19,539 nt of DNA from CAZXEU01 sp964639665 (GCA_964639665.1 CAZXEU010000032.1:1-19539), one strand, 5' to 3'; counted from the stretch's first letter, positions 1 through 8,475 are shown. Notes: a model not told the origin generated them from the letters alone. Numbers and translations are program-made.

Positions 1-2031
1 GGGCGGCATTCCCTTGCGGCAGTCAACGTCGGGCTGCCACTTACGCCGAACGGCTTCTTCAATTTTAGTGTCGAGTACCGGGACGCCAACCCGACCATAC
101 GGAGCGGCCTCCGCAGAGACGAAGGATTTCTGCTGGAGAACGGGTATCCCGTAAGCAACCCGGCGCAGATCTGGGGCAGCCCCGACCTGAGGAATTCGAT
201 CATCACCTTCGTCAATACCGGCATCGATATTGGCAGCTCCGCGCACGTGTACGCGTTCGGCGGATACGGGCAGCGCGAATCGGAAGGAGGCTTTTACTTC
301 CGGGCGCCGGGCACGGGCAGCGCTCGCGGCTCTGTATTCCAGTTCGGAGGCGTGCGCGCGGTGGGGGACCTGAACGAGGGGGACGACATCGTTTGCAGCG
401 AGCTTTCGGATCTGCCTCCCCTCGACTCGGATTTCGCGGCCGTGGAGAGCTTCATAAGCAAGTACAGTGGGCAGTGCTTCCTGTTCAACGAGCGATTCCC
501 GGGCGGCTTCACGCCCCGGTTCGGCGCCGAGATCAGCGATATGAGCGGGACCGTTGGAGCGCGTGGAGGCAGCGACGACGGCTTCAGGTGGGACTTCAGC
601 GTTGGATATGGAGCCAGCATTCTGGACTACTTCATCTTCAATACGATAAATGCGTCTCTGGGTCCTGATACGCCCACCTCCTTCAAGCCGCGCGGCTACC
701 GCCAGCGGGACATCACGGCGTCTGCGGCCATGTCGTACCCGGTAGACGTAGGTGCATTTGCCTCGCCGCTTAACATTGCCTGGGGCGTCGAATGGCGCCG
801 GGAGCAGTTCGAGACCGTTGCCGGCGATCCGGCCTCCTTTGAGCCCGGGCCGTATGCTTCGCAAGGATTCAGCGTAGGCTCGAATGGGTACCAGGGGTTG
901 AATCCGAGATTTGCAGGCAAGTGGGACAGGCCCAACTTCGCAGGTTACATCGACTTTGAAACCGACGTGAGCGAGCGTTGGCTACTGGGTCTTGCCGCCC
1001 GTTACGAGAATTACTACAATGACTTCGGCTCCACGCTGACAGGCAAGCTTGCCGCTCTCTACCGTGCGACGGATCGCATCCGACTTCGCGGGACGGCCTC
1101 GACGGGATTTCGTGCTCCGACGCCCGGCCAGGCCAATTTGTGGGCATTGCAGACGGCGCTTAGCGGGACGGGCGACCAGCTCGTGGAAACCGGCCAGTTG
1201 CCTCCCACGCATCCCATTGCGGCCGCTCTCGGCGGCACGGAGCTCACGGAAGAGACTGCCCGCAGCTTCTCGCTGGGAACGGTGATGGACCTATCGCAGG
1301 ACCTTACGCTGACCGTTGACTACTTCAACATCACCATGCTGGATCGGATTTCTCTGACGGGTAACATTGAGATATCCGACGAGATTGTCGAAATCATGGA
1401 TGAGGCCGATCTGCTGGCAGGTGTGACGAACCTGAGAGAGGTCAAGTATTTCTCCAACGACTTTGACACGCGTACAAGCGGGATCGATCTGCTGCTCGCC
1501 TACGACACGGAGGATGAGCATGGCCACGCGACCGTCGTGACACTGGCGTGGAATTACACGAAGCAGGTGCTGGTGAGCCATTCCGACCCGACGTCAATCA
1601 GCGCATTTCTCGGCCAGCAACTGGCCACGCCCTTTACCGTGAGCGTGCTGTCGCCCCGCCGCCAGGTTGAGCTTGAGCAGCACAATCCCCTGCACCGCGT
1701 TGTGCTCAGCGGCCGGCGTATCCGCGGAGCCTTGCAAGGCATGGGGCGCGTCAGCTACTACGATGGCTGGTTCGCCTGCCGCAATTTCAGCAACGCCTGC
1801 CCGCCCGAGATTCTGGATGAATTCAGCGGGAAGCTTATCGTTGATGCGGAGATCGGTGTCAGCTTCCTGAACAACTACCGCGTGGCTCTCGGGGTCGACA
1901 ACATCTTTGATACGTGGCACGCTGCGCATCCCGATGAAACACTGAGCCAGGGGAATGCTCGCGTCGACAGCGCGCCGTGGGACTATAACGGTCGTGCCTA
2001 CGTGCTGCGCTTTGTAGCGGATCTATTCTAG
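1..2031 (+). CDS. TonB-dependent outer-membrane receptor, C-terminal part (5' partial)
   Basis: The frame is open from base 1 to the TAG at 2029-2031, giving 676 residues; the signal peptide, TonB box and most or all of the plug lie before the window, so the GTG at 247 is internal and not a start. The sequence has the alternating aromatic and polar pattern of outer-membrane beta-strands. The stretch around 1042-1130 (LAALYRATDRIRLRGTASTG then FRAP) is typical of the late barrel of TonB-dependent receptors, and the protein ends in the aromatic FVADLF, the usual C-terminal beta-signal. Cysteines near 404, 475, 1777 and 1798 lie in segments that look like extracellular loops. Such receptors import siderophores, cobalamin or other large ligands using TonB-ExbBD energy. 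No ligand can be assigned. It looks like the stand-alone receptor type; no SusD-like gene follows. A strong terminator follows the stop. Confidence 0.9.
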   Translation, partial: GRHSLAAVNVGLPLTPNGFFNFSVEYRDANPTIRSGLRRDEGFLLENGYPVSNPAQIWGSPDLRNSIITFVNTGIDIGSSAHVYAFGGYGQRESEGGFYFRAPGTGSARGSVFQFGGVRAVGDLNEGDDIVCSELSDLPPLDSDFAAVESFISKYSGQCFLFNERFPGGFTPRFGAEISDMSGTVGARGGSDDGFRWDFSVGYGASILDYFIFNTINASLGPDTPTSFKPRGYRQRDITASAAMSYPVDVGAFASPLNIAWGVEWRREQFETVAGDPASFEPGPYASQGFSVGSNGYQGLNPRFAGKWDRPNFAGYIDFETDVSERWLLGLAARYENYYNDFGSTLTGKLAALYRATDRIRLRGTASTGFRAPTPGQANLWALQTALSGTGDQLVETGQLPPTHPIAAALGGTELTEETARSFSLGTVMDLSQDLTLTVDYFNITMLDRISLTGNIEISDEIVEIMDEADLLAGVTNLREVKYFSNDFDTRTSGIDLLLAYDTEDEHGHATVVTLAWNYTKQVLVSHSDPTSISAFLGQQLATPFTVSVLSPRRQVELEQHNPLHRVVLSGRRIRGALQGMGRVSYYDGWFACRNFSNACPPEILDEFSGKLIVDAEIGVSFLNNYRVALGVDNIFDTWHAAHPDETLSQGNARVDSAPWDYNGRAYVLRFVADLF

Positions 2032-2077
2032 TCACTGGCTAAGACCCGGGCCTCGCCGATTGCGGTGTAGGCAGGAG

Positions 2078-2110
2078 AGCGGGCCTCCGTCTTGCGGAGG
2101 CCCGCTTTTC
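2078..2110 (+). terminator. Rho-independent terminator after the TonB receptor
   Basis: A perfect 12-bp inverted repeat (AGCGGGCCTCCG at 2078-2089 and its complement at 2095-2106) encloses a 5-base loop and is followed by a short T run (TTTTC at 2106-2110). It begins 47 bases after the receptor stop codon. The GC-rich stem plus T run makes it a clear intrinsic terminator, so the next gene is probably transcribed separately. Confidence 0.88.
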
Positions 2111-2782
2111 ATTTGCATGGCACAGGGGGGGGCGGTAACATGAGTCCTGCGCCGGGTCTGGGCCTGGGTAAGGGTGCTCTCGCCTAATGCCGGCCCAGTG
2201 AACGTCTGGCTTCGGCCGCGCACCTCACCTGCAATTTCCACGCGCGCCATTCGCTGTTTCCATTCCATGGCTTGCATGATTCCAGACGATGGTTGCTGCC
2301 TTTGGGGGCTGTACGGACGGCAAGTCGCGCATGCACAGGCATGGAGCGTCATGCGAATTGGAGGCGCGCCGAAAGCGCAAATGCGCCCACGCTCCAAAGA
2401 GCGGCGGCCGGGCTTGCCATCGGTTCGCAGCTGAGCATACGAGACCATTCCCGATCCGGCAAGCGCTGCTGGTGGCCACCACCGGCGCCGCCCTGTCTTG
2501 CGCGGGATTGAACTTTCAGGGGATTACGGCCGGCAGTGCGGCTTGTCCGGTGAGGCACGAGCGAAATAGCGCGTTTTTCGCTATCTTCGCAAGTTCCAAT
2601 GCCGTTCCCGAACTTCAGGGCGTGTGTTCAAGACAGCCAAGAGCACGTTGATCATTGTGGGACAGGCTCGCCCGGCTTCAATTCTCGGCTATCGGACCGT
2701 TACCACCTTTTCCAGTTCTTGAATTGACCGCATTGTCGGAGGCATTACCCTGTGCGCCGGCGTTCGCTACCCTTTTCCTATA
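2111..2782. other. Long intergenic region without a convincing gene
   Basis: This stretch of about 670 bases lies between the receptor terminator and cysH. Open frames exist on both strands, but their translations are rich in Arg, Cys, His and Pro without family-like motifs, as expected from non-coding GC-rich DNA. No tRNA, known riboswitch core or insertion-sequence end was recognised. The only clear structure is an imperfect hairpin at 2561-2590. The cysH promoter should lie here, but I could not place it with confidence. Confidence 0.55.
2561..2590. repeat. Imperfect inverted repeat upstream of cysH
   Basis: GCGAAATAGCG (2561-2571) pairs with CGCTAT-C-TTCGC (2579-2590): 11 base pairs interrupted by one bulged C, around a 7-base loop that contains five T. 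It is about 190 bases upstream of the cysH start. No T run follows the right arm, so it is not a standard terminator. The right arm includes TATCTTCG (2582-2589), which resembles the Bacteroidota -7 promoter box TAnnTTTG, but no matching -33 element lies at the right distance. Its function is unknown. Confidence 0.4.
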
Positions 2783-3550
2783 GTGACCAGTAACGGTACA
2801 AACGGGAAGGCCCGGTCCCTGGCCGCCGTAGCCCAGGAGCTCGAAGACCGGTCAGCAATTGAGATAATCCGTTGGGCAGTGGACCGTTACGCGGACCGCC
2901 TGACGATGACCACCGCATTTGGACCCGGGGGATGCGTCTTGATCGATCTCATAGGGCGTCATGGGCTTGCCGTCGATATCATCACGCTCGACACATCATT
3001 GTTTTTTGAGGAGACGTATGAGTTGTGGCGCACGCTTGAGGCCAGGTACGGCCTGAGCATTCGGCGTGTCACGCCAGCCATTACCCTCAGCGAACAGGCA
3101 GGCGCCTTCGGTGATCGTCTCTGGGAGCAGAATCCGGACCTGTGTTGCGCGATACGAAAAGTTGCGCCCATAAAACGGGAGCTAAGCCGGGCCGACGCCT
3201 GGCTTACCTCGATCCGTCGGTCGCAGACGGCGCAGCGTGCCAACGCCTGCGTCGTCGAATGGGATTATGGCTTTCAGGTTGCCAAGATCAATCCGCTTGC
3301 CCATTGGGACAAGACCGACGTATGGGATTACCTGCGCAAATTTGATGTGCCCCATAATCCGCTTCATCAGCAAGGCTATCCCAGCATCGGATGCTGGCCG
3401 TGTACGAAGCCGGTGGTCAACGGCGGGGGCGACCGGTCTGGACGCTGGACCGACTGGGCCAAGGAAGAGTGCGGATTGCATCTGGGCTCGGGCGTCGAGA
3501 ATCGCACGGGGCCGGTTTCGAGCGCGCTGGGCGGCGGCGGCGAATTGTAA
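2783..3550 (+). CDS. cysH: Assimilatory APS reductase (CysH family, [4Fe-4S] type)
   Basis: The 255-residue product matches the usual length of thioredoxin-dependent adenylyl-sulfate reductase, which reduces activated sulfate to sulfite in the cytoplasm. Visible family motifs are TTAFGPGG (residues 43-50, modified PP-loop), LDTSLFFEE (69-77), a Cys-Cys pair at 121-122 followed by AIRKVAP, the pair C204/C207 in GCWPCT, and the catalytic-type ECGLH (C230). The two Cys pairs are those that bind a [4Fe-4S] cluster in APS-using enzymes and are absent from the E. coli PAPS-specific form, so APS is the likely substrate. The start is GTG; no ATG or good Shine-Dalgarno lies nearby, and the frame is open back to a TGA at 2720-2722, so the exact start is uncertain. 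No other sulfate-assimilation gene is in the window, so it appears to stand alone. Confidence 0.9.
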   Translation: MTSNGTNGKARSLAAVAQELEDRSAIEIIRWAVDRYADRLTMTTAFGPGGCVLIDLIGRHGLAVDIITLDTSLFFEETYELWRTLEARYGLSIRRVTPAITLSEQAGAFGDRLWEQNPDLCCAIRKVAPIKRELSRADAWLTSIRRSQTAQRANACVVEWDYGFQVAKINPLAHWDKTDVWDYLRKFDVPHNPLHQQGYPSIGCWPCTKPVVNGGGDRSGRWTDWAKEECGLHLGSGVENRTGPVSSALGGGGEL

Positions 3551-4153
3551 TCGTCCGGCCGGATATGCGTGCAGCGGTCGTGCGCAGCGGCCGCCTGGCC
3601 ATTTGACCAGATCACCCGTGGACCTTTGGCGTGCCGCGAATGCGCACGCGGGCATGTCGGGGCCATGCCGAGGGCGCCGCATCGGCCCTTCGAGTCAAGG
3701 CTTCCCGCAGACTTGATGAAAGGGGCCGGGACCCCCGAGCGGCGACTGGTAAAGCGGATACTCAATGCCTCCTGTTCCGTCGCGTCGGTGGCAGCCTTGC
3801 GGCCGCCCGTGCCACTTGCCGAACGACACACCGCAATTGGTCCAGCGGTTTTGTGGTAAGCACGACCCTCCCGTGCAGCGCTGAGGCACGACTGACGCGC
3901 ACCGGGCCATACACGGGGCCCTATGGCACCGGGACCACCACGTGCGGTCCCAGCACGGCGAAGAGCGATTCCGGCCGCGCGGAATCGCTCGCCTAGCACG
4001 ACCTCGATTGCGTCGTATGAATGCGCCGGTCGCGCAATTCGCCATCACGGACGGGCTAGGGCCGGACTATCAGGCGACTCGGAAGCAACGGTACCGGGGG
4101 CCACGGCACGGCAGAGGGATTGTCCTGACGGCACGGACTTGAGCACCGATGCC
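3551..4153. other. Intergenic region between convergent genes, no convincing gene
   Basis: About 600 bases separate the cysH stop from the stop of the minus-strand membrane protein. Several open frames overlap here on both strands, but none has a recognisable fold, credible start or family motif, and they overlap each other heavily, as expected by chance in GC-rich DNA. The only visible structure is a run of three inverted repeats at 3899-3990. No clean T-tailed terminator was found for either flanking gene. The region could hold decayed sequence or an unrecognised RNA. Confidence 0.5.
3899..3990. repeat. Cluster of three consecutive inverted repeats
   Basis: Three inverted repeats follow one another: GCCATA (3906-3911) with TATGGC (3922-3927); GGGACC (3931-3936) with GGTCCC (3946-3951); and GAGCGATTCC (3963-3972) with GGAATCGCTC (3981-3990), the last a perfect 10-bp stem with an extra G-C pair inside. 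An 8-base direct repeat, GCACCGGG, occurs at 3899-3906 and 3926-3933. No T run follows on either strand. It may fold as a structured RNA or act as a bidirectional transcription barrier between the convergent genes; either is inference. Confidence 0.4.
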
Positions 4154-4774
4154 CTATTCTGGAGCATGCAAAACTCTGGCGGAGACCCACTGGCGGTCCC
4201 TAATCCATAGCGCCGTCGCGGCGCAGGCGAAGGATCCCGCCCAGACCCAAAAGCCCACTGCCAAGGCTTCCCAGCGCATCCAGTAGATGAGGTTGAGCGC
4301 CGCTGCTCCGGTCACGCACCAGGTAAGCCACCGGATCCTTGGTGCACGGCCCCTTCCGACCAAGTACATCGCGCTGACCATCAGAATGTTGGTAAGCGCG
4401 CTTAGTACCTGAATTGGGTTTCCCGACAGAATAGCCGAAAGGAAAGCCTCCCAGCCCCACCAATGTCCCAATGGGTCGCTGAGAACAGGCAGGAACCACG
4501 AAGCCACAAACATCGCGCAGCCCACGAGCAGCATACGCCGCCACCTCGGGTTGCCGGCTTTGGCAAACTCGCTTGAAAGCGCTCTCGGTTCGCCGATGTC
4601 GTCCCGTGCCAGCGAGAAGGCACGGGCGAGCGGCAGGTCTGGATCCAGCTCCAACTCCAGATCGATACTCGCCCGCAAGTGGTCCTCCAGCTCGTCCACC
4701 TCTCGCGGTGACAGGGTCGCTTCACGCTCCATGTTCGCCCGCCATTCTTTCAACGCGGCCTCCAGGTCAAACAT
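4154..4774 (-). CDS. PadR-linked small membrane protein with permease-prefix-like N-terminus
   Basis: The 206-residue product has a cytoplasmic N-terminal segment of about 75 residues (MFDLEAALKEWRANMERE, then helical SPREVDELEDHLRASIDLEL and ARAFSLARDDIGEPRAL). This resembles the 'permease prefix' / HAAS-type domain often encoded next to PadR regulators and at the N-terminus of some MacB-type permeases. Four to five hydrophobic helices follow (about residues 80-97, 110-140, 150-168 and 175-195), unusually rich in Trp. No catalytic motif is visible. Its ATG (4774) overlaps the padR stop (4767-4769) by 8 bases, a translational-coupling arrangement, so the two probably work together. It may be a sensor or effector of membrane stress controlled by PadR; this is inference from context. 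Confidence 0.75.
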   Translation of the reverse strand: MFDLEAALKEWRANMEREATLSPREVDELEDHLRASIDLELELDPDLPLARAFSLARDDIGEPRALSSEFAKAGNPRWRRMLLVGCAMFVASWFLPVLSDPLGHWWGWEAFLSAILSGNPIQVLSALTNILMVSAMYLVGRGRAPRIRWLTWCVTGAAALNLIYWMRWEALAVGFWVWAGSFACAATALWIRDRQWVSARVLHAPE

Positions 4775-5108
4775 ATCTGACTCCCCATGACGCCTCGAGG
4801 GCTCCGAACATCGTCCGCCAGCTCTCCCGGTCGGCGGACAACTGACGCTTTCCGCGTGCAGTCAGGCGATAGTACTTTCGGCGTCGGCCCGCATCGGTAA
4901 GCTCCCAGCGGCCTGCGATCAGACCGTCCCGTTCCAGCCGGTGAAGGACCGGATAAAGCATTCCGTCCGACCATTCCACCTTCCCTCCCGACAGCAGCTT
5001 CACTTGCTGAAGGATCTGGTAGCCGTAGTTCTCGCCGCCTGCCAGGATGGAGAGTACCATGGGGCGCGACGAAGCGGCTACCAACTCCTTATAGACCGGC
5101 TTCTTCAT
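4767..5108 (-). CDS. PadR family transcriptional repressor
   Basis: The 113-residue product is a compact winged-helix PadR regulator: helical YKELVAASSRPMVLSILAGG, then GYQILQQVKLLSGG, the very typical WSDGMLYPVLHRLERDGLI recognition region, and a wing with GRRRKYYRLTARGKRQL. PadR proteins dimerise and repress their own operon and often transport or membrane-protein genes. I chose the ATG at 5108 because AGGA lies at a good distance upstream and the N-terminus then matches PadR family starts. A longer reading to 5219 would translate the operator and add an atypical tail. It is the first gene of a two-gene minus-strand operon, with a palindromic operator 17-52 bases upstream of the start. Confidence 0.9.
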   Translation of the reverse strand: MKKPVYKELVAASSRPMVLSILAGGENYGYQILQQVKLLSGGKVEWSDGMLYPVLHRLERDGLIAGRWELTDAGRRRKYYRLTARGKRQLSADRESWRTMFGALEASWGVRYV

Positions 5109-5124
5109 ATGGTCCTGTACCAAA

Positions 5125-5160
5125 TACCTTGATCTACAATGTACCTTGTACTGCAAGGTA
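5125..5160 (-). promoter_or_regulatory. Probable PadR operator (7-5-7 palindrome plus third half-site)
   Basis: TACCTTG (5142-5148) and its exact complement CAAGGTA (5154-5160) form a perfect palindrome with a 5-base spacer. A third copy, TACCTTG, occurs at 5125-5131 in the same orientation as the first, 17 bases away. The cluster lies immediately upstream of the padR start and so probably overlaps its promoter. Inverted repeats of this kind upstream of padR are the normal sites of PadR autorepression; binding here is inferred, not shown. It may also affect the divergent gene starting at 5342. Confidence 0.65.
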
Positions 5161-5341
5161 TGGAACGCGAATTGGAGATTCAACTGTGAAGGACGACGAG
5201 CCTTGAGGCTCCACACCACTGCCTGACAGAGTCTGCCTGGATGGGGCTACAGGTCGCCGGATGGGGGCTCGCGAGCATATCCGGCTGCATGCAAGGCTGG
5301 GGTCGCTTGCGTATCCTACAGGCCCACCTGCATCCGGACCC

Positions 5342-8300
5342 ATGATCAGAAGTTTGCCGCTTGGCCTATCGTGCCTGCTGCTAATGCCGCCCGCCGCGCG
5401 TCCCGCGGCGGCCCAGTCCTACGATACGACGTTCTTCCAGGCCCTTGAATACCGCAGCATTGGGCCATACCGGGGCGGCCGCTCCGCAGCCGTGACGGGC
5501 GTGCCGGGTCAGCCACGCATGGCCTATTTCGGGGCGACGGGCGGCGGCGTATGGGTCTCGCGCACGGGGGGCGACAGCTGGGAAAACATCTCGGACGGCT
5601 ATTTCGGGGGCTCCATAGGTGCGGTCGCCGTCAGCGAATGGGATCCCAACGTGATCTACGTAGGCGGAGGCGAAAAGACGGTGCGCGGCAACGTCTCGCA
5701 CGGCTACGGCATGTTCAAGTCCATGGACGCGGGGAAGACCTGGAAAGCTATCGGGCTGGAAGACTCGCGCCGCATTCCGCGCATCCGCATCCATCCGCGC
5801 GATCCGGACCTGGTGTACGTGGCCGTGCTCGGCCACCTGTTCGGGCCCAATCAGGAGCGCGGCGTCTACCGCACGCGGGATGGTGGCGCAACCTGGGAAC
5901 AGGTGCTCTTTGTGAGCGAAGACGTGGGCTTCGTGGACCTGGTCATGGATCCCGCCAATCCGCGCGTGCTCTATGCCAGCGCATGGCGCGTCAGGCGCAC
6001 GCCCTACAGCCTGGAGAGCGGCGGCGAGGGCTCCGGCATATGGAAGACGACCGATGGCGGCGACGCGTGGCACGAAGTAACCGGAAAGGACAATGGGTTG
6101 CCACAGGGCACGCTGGGCATCAGCGGCGTAACCATCTCGCCTGTCAATCCCGAACGCGTATGGGCGATCGTCGAGGCCCAGGACGGCGGTGTGTTTCGCT
6201 CGGACGACGGGGGAGAGAGCTGGGGCCTGCTTACGGATGATCGCAATCTGCGGCAGCGGGCCTGGTATTACACCCGCATTTATGCCGACGTGGAAAACGA
6301 AGACGTGGTCTACGTGCTCAATGTCCGGTTCTGGCGCTCCAAAGACGGCGGACGCACCTACGAGAGCATTTCCACGCCGCACGGCGACCACCACGACCTG
6401 TGGATTAATCCCGATGATGCCAGCCACCTCATCATCGCGGACGACGGAGGCGCACAGGTGAGCTTCGACGCCGGAGACACCTGGAGCACCTACTATAACC
6501 AGCCGACGGCGCAGTTCTACCGCGTCACCACGGACAACCATTTCCCGTACCGGGTCCTTGGCGCGCAGCAGGATAACTCGACGGTTCGGATCCTGCACAC
6601 CACGAACGGACTGAACGAGCGGCACTGGGAACCGACGGCGGGCGGAGAGAGCGGCTGGCTGGCTCCCAAGCCTGACAATCCGGATATCGTATACGGCGGC
6701 TCCTACGGCGGCTACCTGACGCGCTTTAACCACGAAACGGGCGAGGTACGCAACGTCAACGTATACCCCGACAATCCGATGGGCTATGGCGCGGAAGGGA
6801 TGAAGTACCGGTTCCAGTGGAACTTCCCCATCCTGTTCTCCGAGCACAACCCGGACGTGCTCTATGCGGCAGGCAACCACCTGTTCAGGACCACCAACGA
6901 GGGCCAGACCTGGGACATGGTCAGTCCGGACCTGACGCGGGCCGACTCGTCCATGCTGGGACCGAGCGGCGGGCCCATCACCAAGGACAATACGGGCGTG
7001 GAGTACTATGCCACCATTTTCACGGTGGCCGAGAGCGTGCACGATCCGGATGTACTGTGGGCCGGCTCGGATGACGGCCTTGTGCACGTAACACGAAACG
7101 CCGGCGCCGACTGGCAGGATGTGACGCCGCCTGGCTTACCCGAGTGGATGATGATTAACGACATTGTCGCGCACCCCTTTGAGCCTGGCGGCGCGTACAT
7201 GGCCGGCACGCGCTACAAGCTGGACGACTTCCGGCCCTATCTCTACCGCACGACGGACTACGGGCAGACGTGGACGCAGATTACTTCGGGCATAGACGCG
7301 TTGCATTTCACGAGGGCGATCCAGCCGGATCCGGTACGCCCGGGACTCTTGTGGGCGGGTACGGAGTCGGGCATGTATATCTCGTTCGACGACGGGGCCT
7401 CGTGGGCGCCGTTTCAGCGCAATCTCCCCGTCGTTCCCATAACGGACCTGGCGCGCAAGGAGGACGACCTCGTACTCGCCACGCAGGGACGCTCCTTCTG
7501 GGTATTGGACGACGTAACGCCGCTGCACCAGCTCTCGGCAGCCGTGACCTCGGCCGAATTGTGGCTCTACCAGCCGGCGCCGACGTTCCGAATGGGCGGC
7601 TCGTCCGTCAGCCTTCGCTACTACCTCCGAAGCGCACCGGATTCCAGCTCCTTCTTCCTGCGCATTCTGGAGGAGGACGGTAGCGTTATCCGAAGCTTCA
7701 CGGGAGAGTCCGGAGACCTGGAAATGACGCCGGGATCCCATTCGTTTTCCTGGAACATGCGCTACGAGGACGCGGAGTCTTTCGAGGGCATGATCATGTG
7801 GGCCGGCAGCGTGCGCGGGCCCCGCGCGGCGCCGGGTGCGTACCGGGCGCGCCTGGTGGCGGGCACCGACTCCGTCGAGACGACCTTTCGCATCCTGAAA
7901 GATCCGAGGTCCGAGTCATCTGCGGAAGATCTCCAGGCGCAGTTCGACTTTCTGCTGGCAATCCGGGACAAGCTCACCGAGACGCATCAGGCCATCAACC
8001 GGATACGATCGGTGCGTTCGCAAATCACGGACGCTGCAGACCGCCTGCCGGAAGGCGAGCACCAGGATATCCGGGACATGGCGAGGGCCCTTTCCGACAG
8101 CCTTACGGCCGTCGAGGAAGCCCTTTACCAGACCAGGAACCGCAGTGCGCAGGATCCCCTCAACTTCCCCATCAAACTGGGCAACAAGCTCGCCAGCCTA
8201 GCGGGCACGGTGGCAACGGGCAACTACCGTCCGACCGATCAGGCCGTCGAGGTCCGGCGTGACCTGACGAGTCGCATTGACGCGGAGCTTGCCACGCTGA

Positions 8301-8386
8301 AGGCGCTGTTGGGCAAGCGGCTGCCGGACCTTAACGCTGCCATGCACGAGGCGGCTGTGCCGGCCGTCGCGGTGCCTGACAGCTGA
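5342..8386 (+). CDS. Exported Asp-box (BNR/VPS10-like) beta-propeller protein
   Basis: The 1014-residue product starts with a signal peptide (MIRSLPLGLSCLLLMPPAAR, cleavage near PAAAQ). About eleven Asp-box motifs of the S-x-D-x-G-x-T-W type follow over roughly residues 70-690, for example SMDAGKTW, TRDGGATW, SKDGGRTY, SFDAGDTW, TTNEGQTW and SFDDGASW. They predict one large ten-bladed (sortilin/VPS10-like) or two smaller beta-propellers. After the propeller comes a beta-sandwich-like part and a helical C-terminal region (about 855-960, DLQAQFDFLLAIRDKLTETH). Proteins of this build are common in Bacteroidota and Acidobacteria and are often annotated as glycosyl hydrolases, but no catalytic residues can be assigned and the substrate is unknown. 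The ATG at 5342 was preferred over the in-frame ATG at 5261 because it begins the signal peptide. It is a single gene, divergent from padR. Confidence 0.88.
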   Translation: MIRSLPLGLSCLLLMPPAARPAAAQSYDTTFFQALEYRSIGPYRGGRSAAVTGVPGQPRMAYFGATGGGVWVSRTGGDSWENISDGYFGGSIGAVAVSEWDPNVIYVGGGEKTVRGNVSHGYGMFKSMDAGKTWKAIGLEDSRRIPRIRIHPRDPDLVYVAVLGHLFGPNQERGVYRTRDGGATWEQVLFVSEDVGFVDLVMDPANPRVLYASAWRVRRTPYSLESGGEGSGIWKTTDGGDAWHEVTGKDNGLPQGTLGISGVTISPVNPERVWAIVEAQDGGVFRSDDGGESWGLLTDDRNLRQRAWYYTRIYADVENEDVVYVLNVRFWRSKDGGRTYESISTPHGDHHDLWINPDDASHLIIADDGGAQVSFDAGDTWSTYYNQPTAQFYRVTTDNHFPYRVLGAQQDNSTVRILHTTNGLNERHWEPTAGGESGWLAPKPDNPDIVYGGSYGGYLTRFNHETGEVRNVNVYPDNPMGYGAEGMKYRFQWNFPILFSEHNPDVLYAAGNHLFRTTNEGQTWDMVSPDLTRADSSMLGPSGGPITKDNTGVEYYATIFTVAESVHDPDVLWAGSDDGLVHVTRNAGADWQDVTPPGLPEWMMINDIVAHPFEPGGAYMAGTRYKLDDFRPYLYRTTDYGQTWTQITSGIDALHFTRAIQPDPVRPGLLWAGTESGMYISFDDGASWAPFQRNLPVVPITDLARKEDDLVLATQGRSFWVLDDVTPLHQLSAAVTSAELWLYQPAPTFRMGGSSVSLRYYLRSAPDSSSFFLRILEEDGSVIRSFTGESGDLEMTPGSHSFSWNMRYEDAESFEGMIMWAGSVRGPRAAPGAYRARLVAGTDSVETTFRILKDPRSESSAEDLQAQFDFLLAIRDKLTETHQAINRIRSVRSQITDAADRLPEGEHQDIRDMARALSDSLTAVEEALYQTRNRSAQDPLNFPIKLGNKLASLAGTVATGNYRPTDQAVEVRRDLTSRIDAELATLKALLGKRLPDLNAAMHEAAVPAVAVPDS

Positions 8387-8475
8387 TCCTGCCCGCGCCC
8401 GGGCGAATGCAAGGATTTCGGCCCGGCGATGCGGTTAGCAGCGGGTCGTACGCGGCTGTAGCCTTGCCAGAAGAC

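Noticed and set aside
2111..2782. Riboswitch upstream of cysH
   Set aside because: No SAM-I, SAM-II or cobalamin core sequence could be matched by eye on the plus strand; only an isolated hairpin is present.
2783..3550. DndC-like (DNA phosphorothioation) role for the PAPS-reductase-fold protein
   Set aside because: The CC plus CxxC cluster ligands and the ECGLH motif are those of assimilatory APS reductase, and no dndB, dndD or dndE-like gene is nearby.
5381..7087. Long open frame on the minus strand opposite the Asp-box gene
   Set aside because: It lies wholly antisense to a protein with a signal peptide and clear Asp-box repeats; its translation is rich in Arg, Ala, His and Val without motifs, typical of a shadow frame in GC-rich DNA.
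8391..8404. Terminator after the Asp-box gene
   Set aside because: The GCCCG/CGGGC stem is only 5 bp and no T run follows on either strand.
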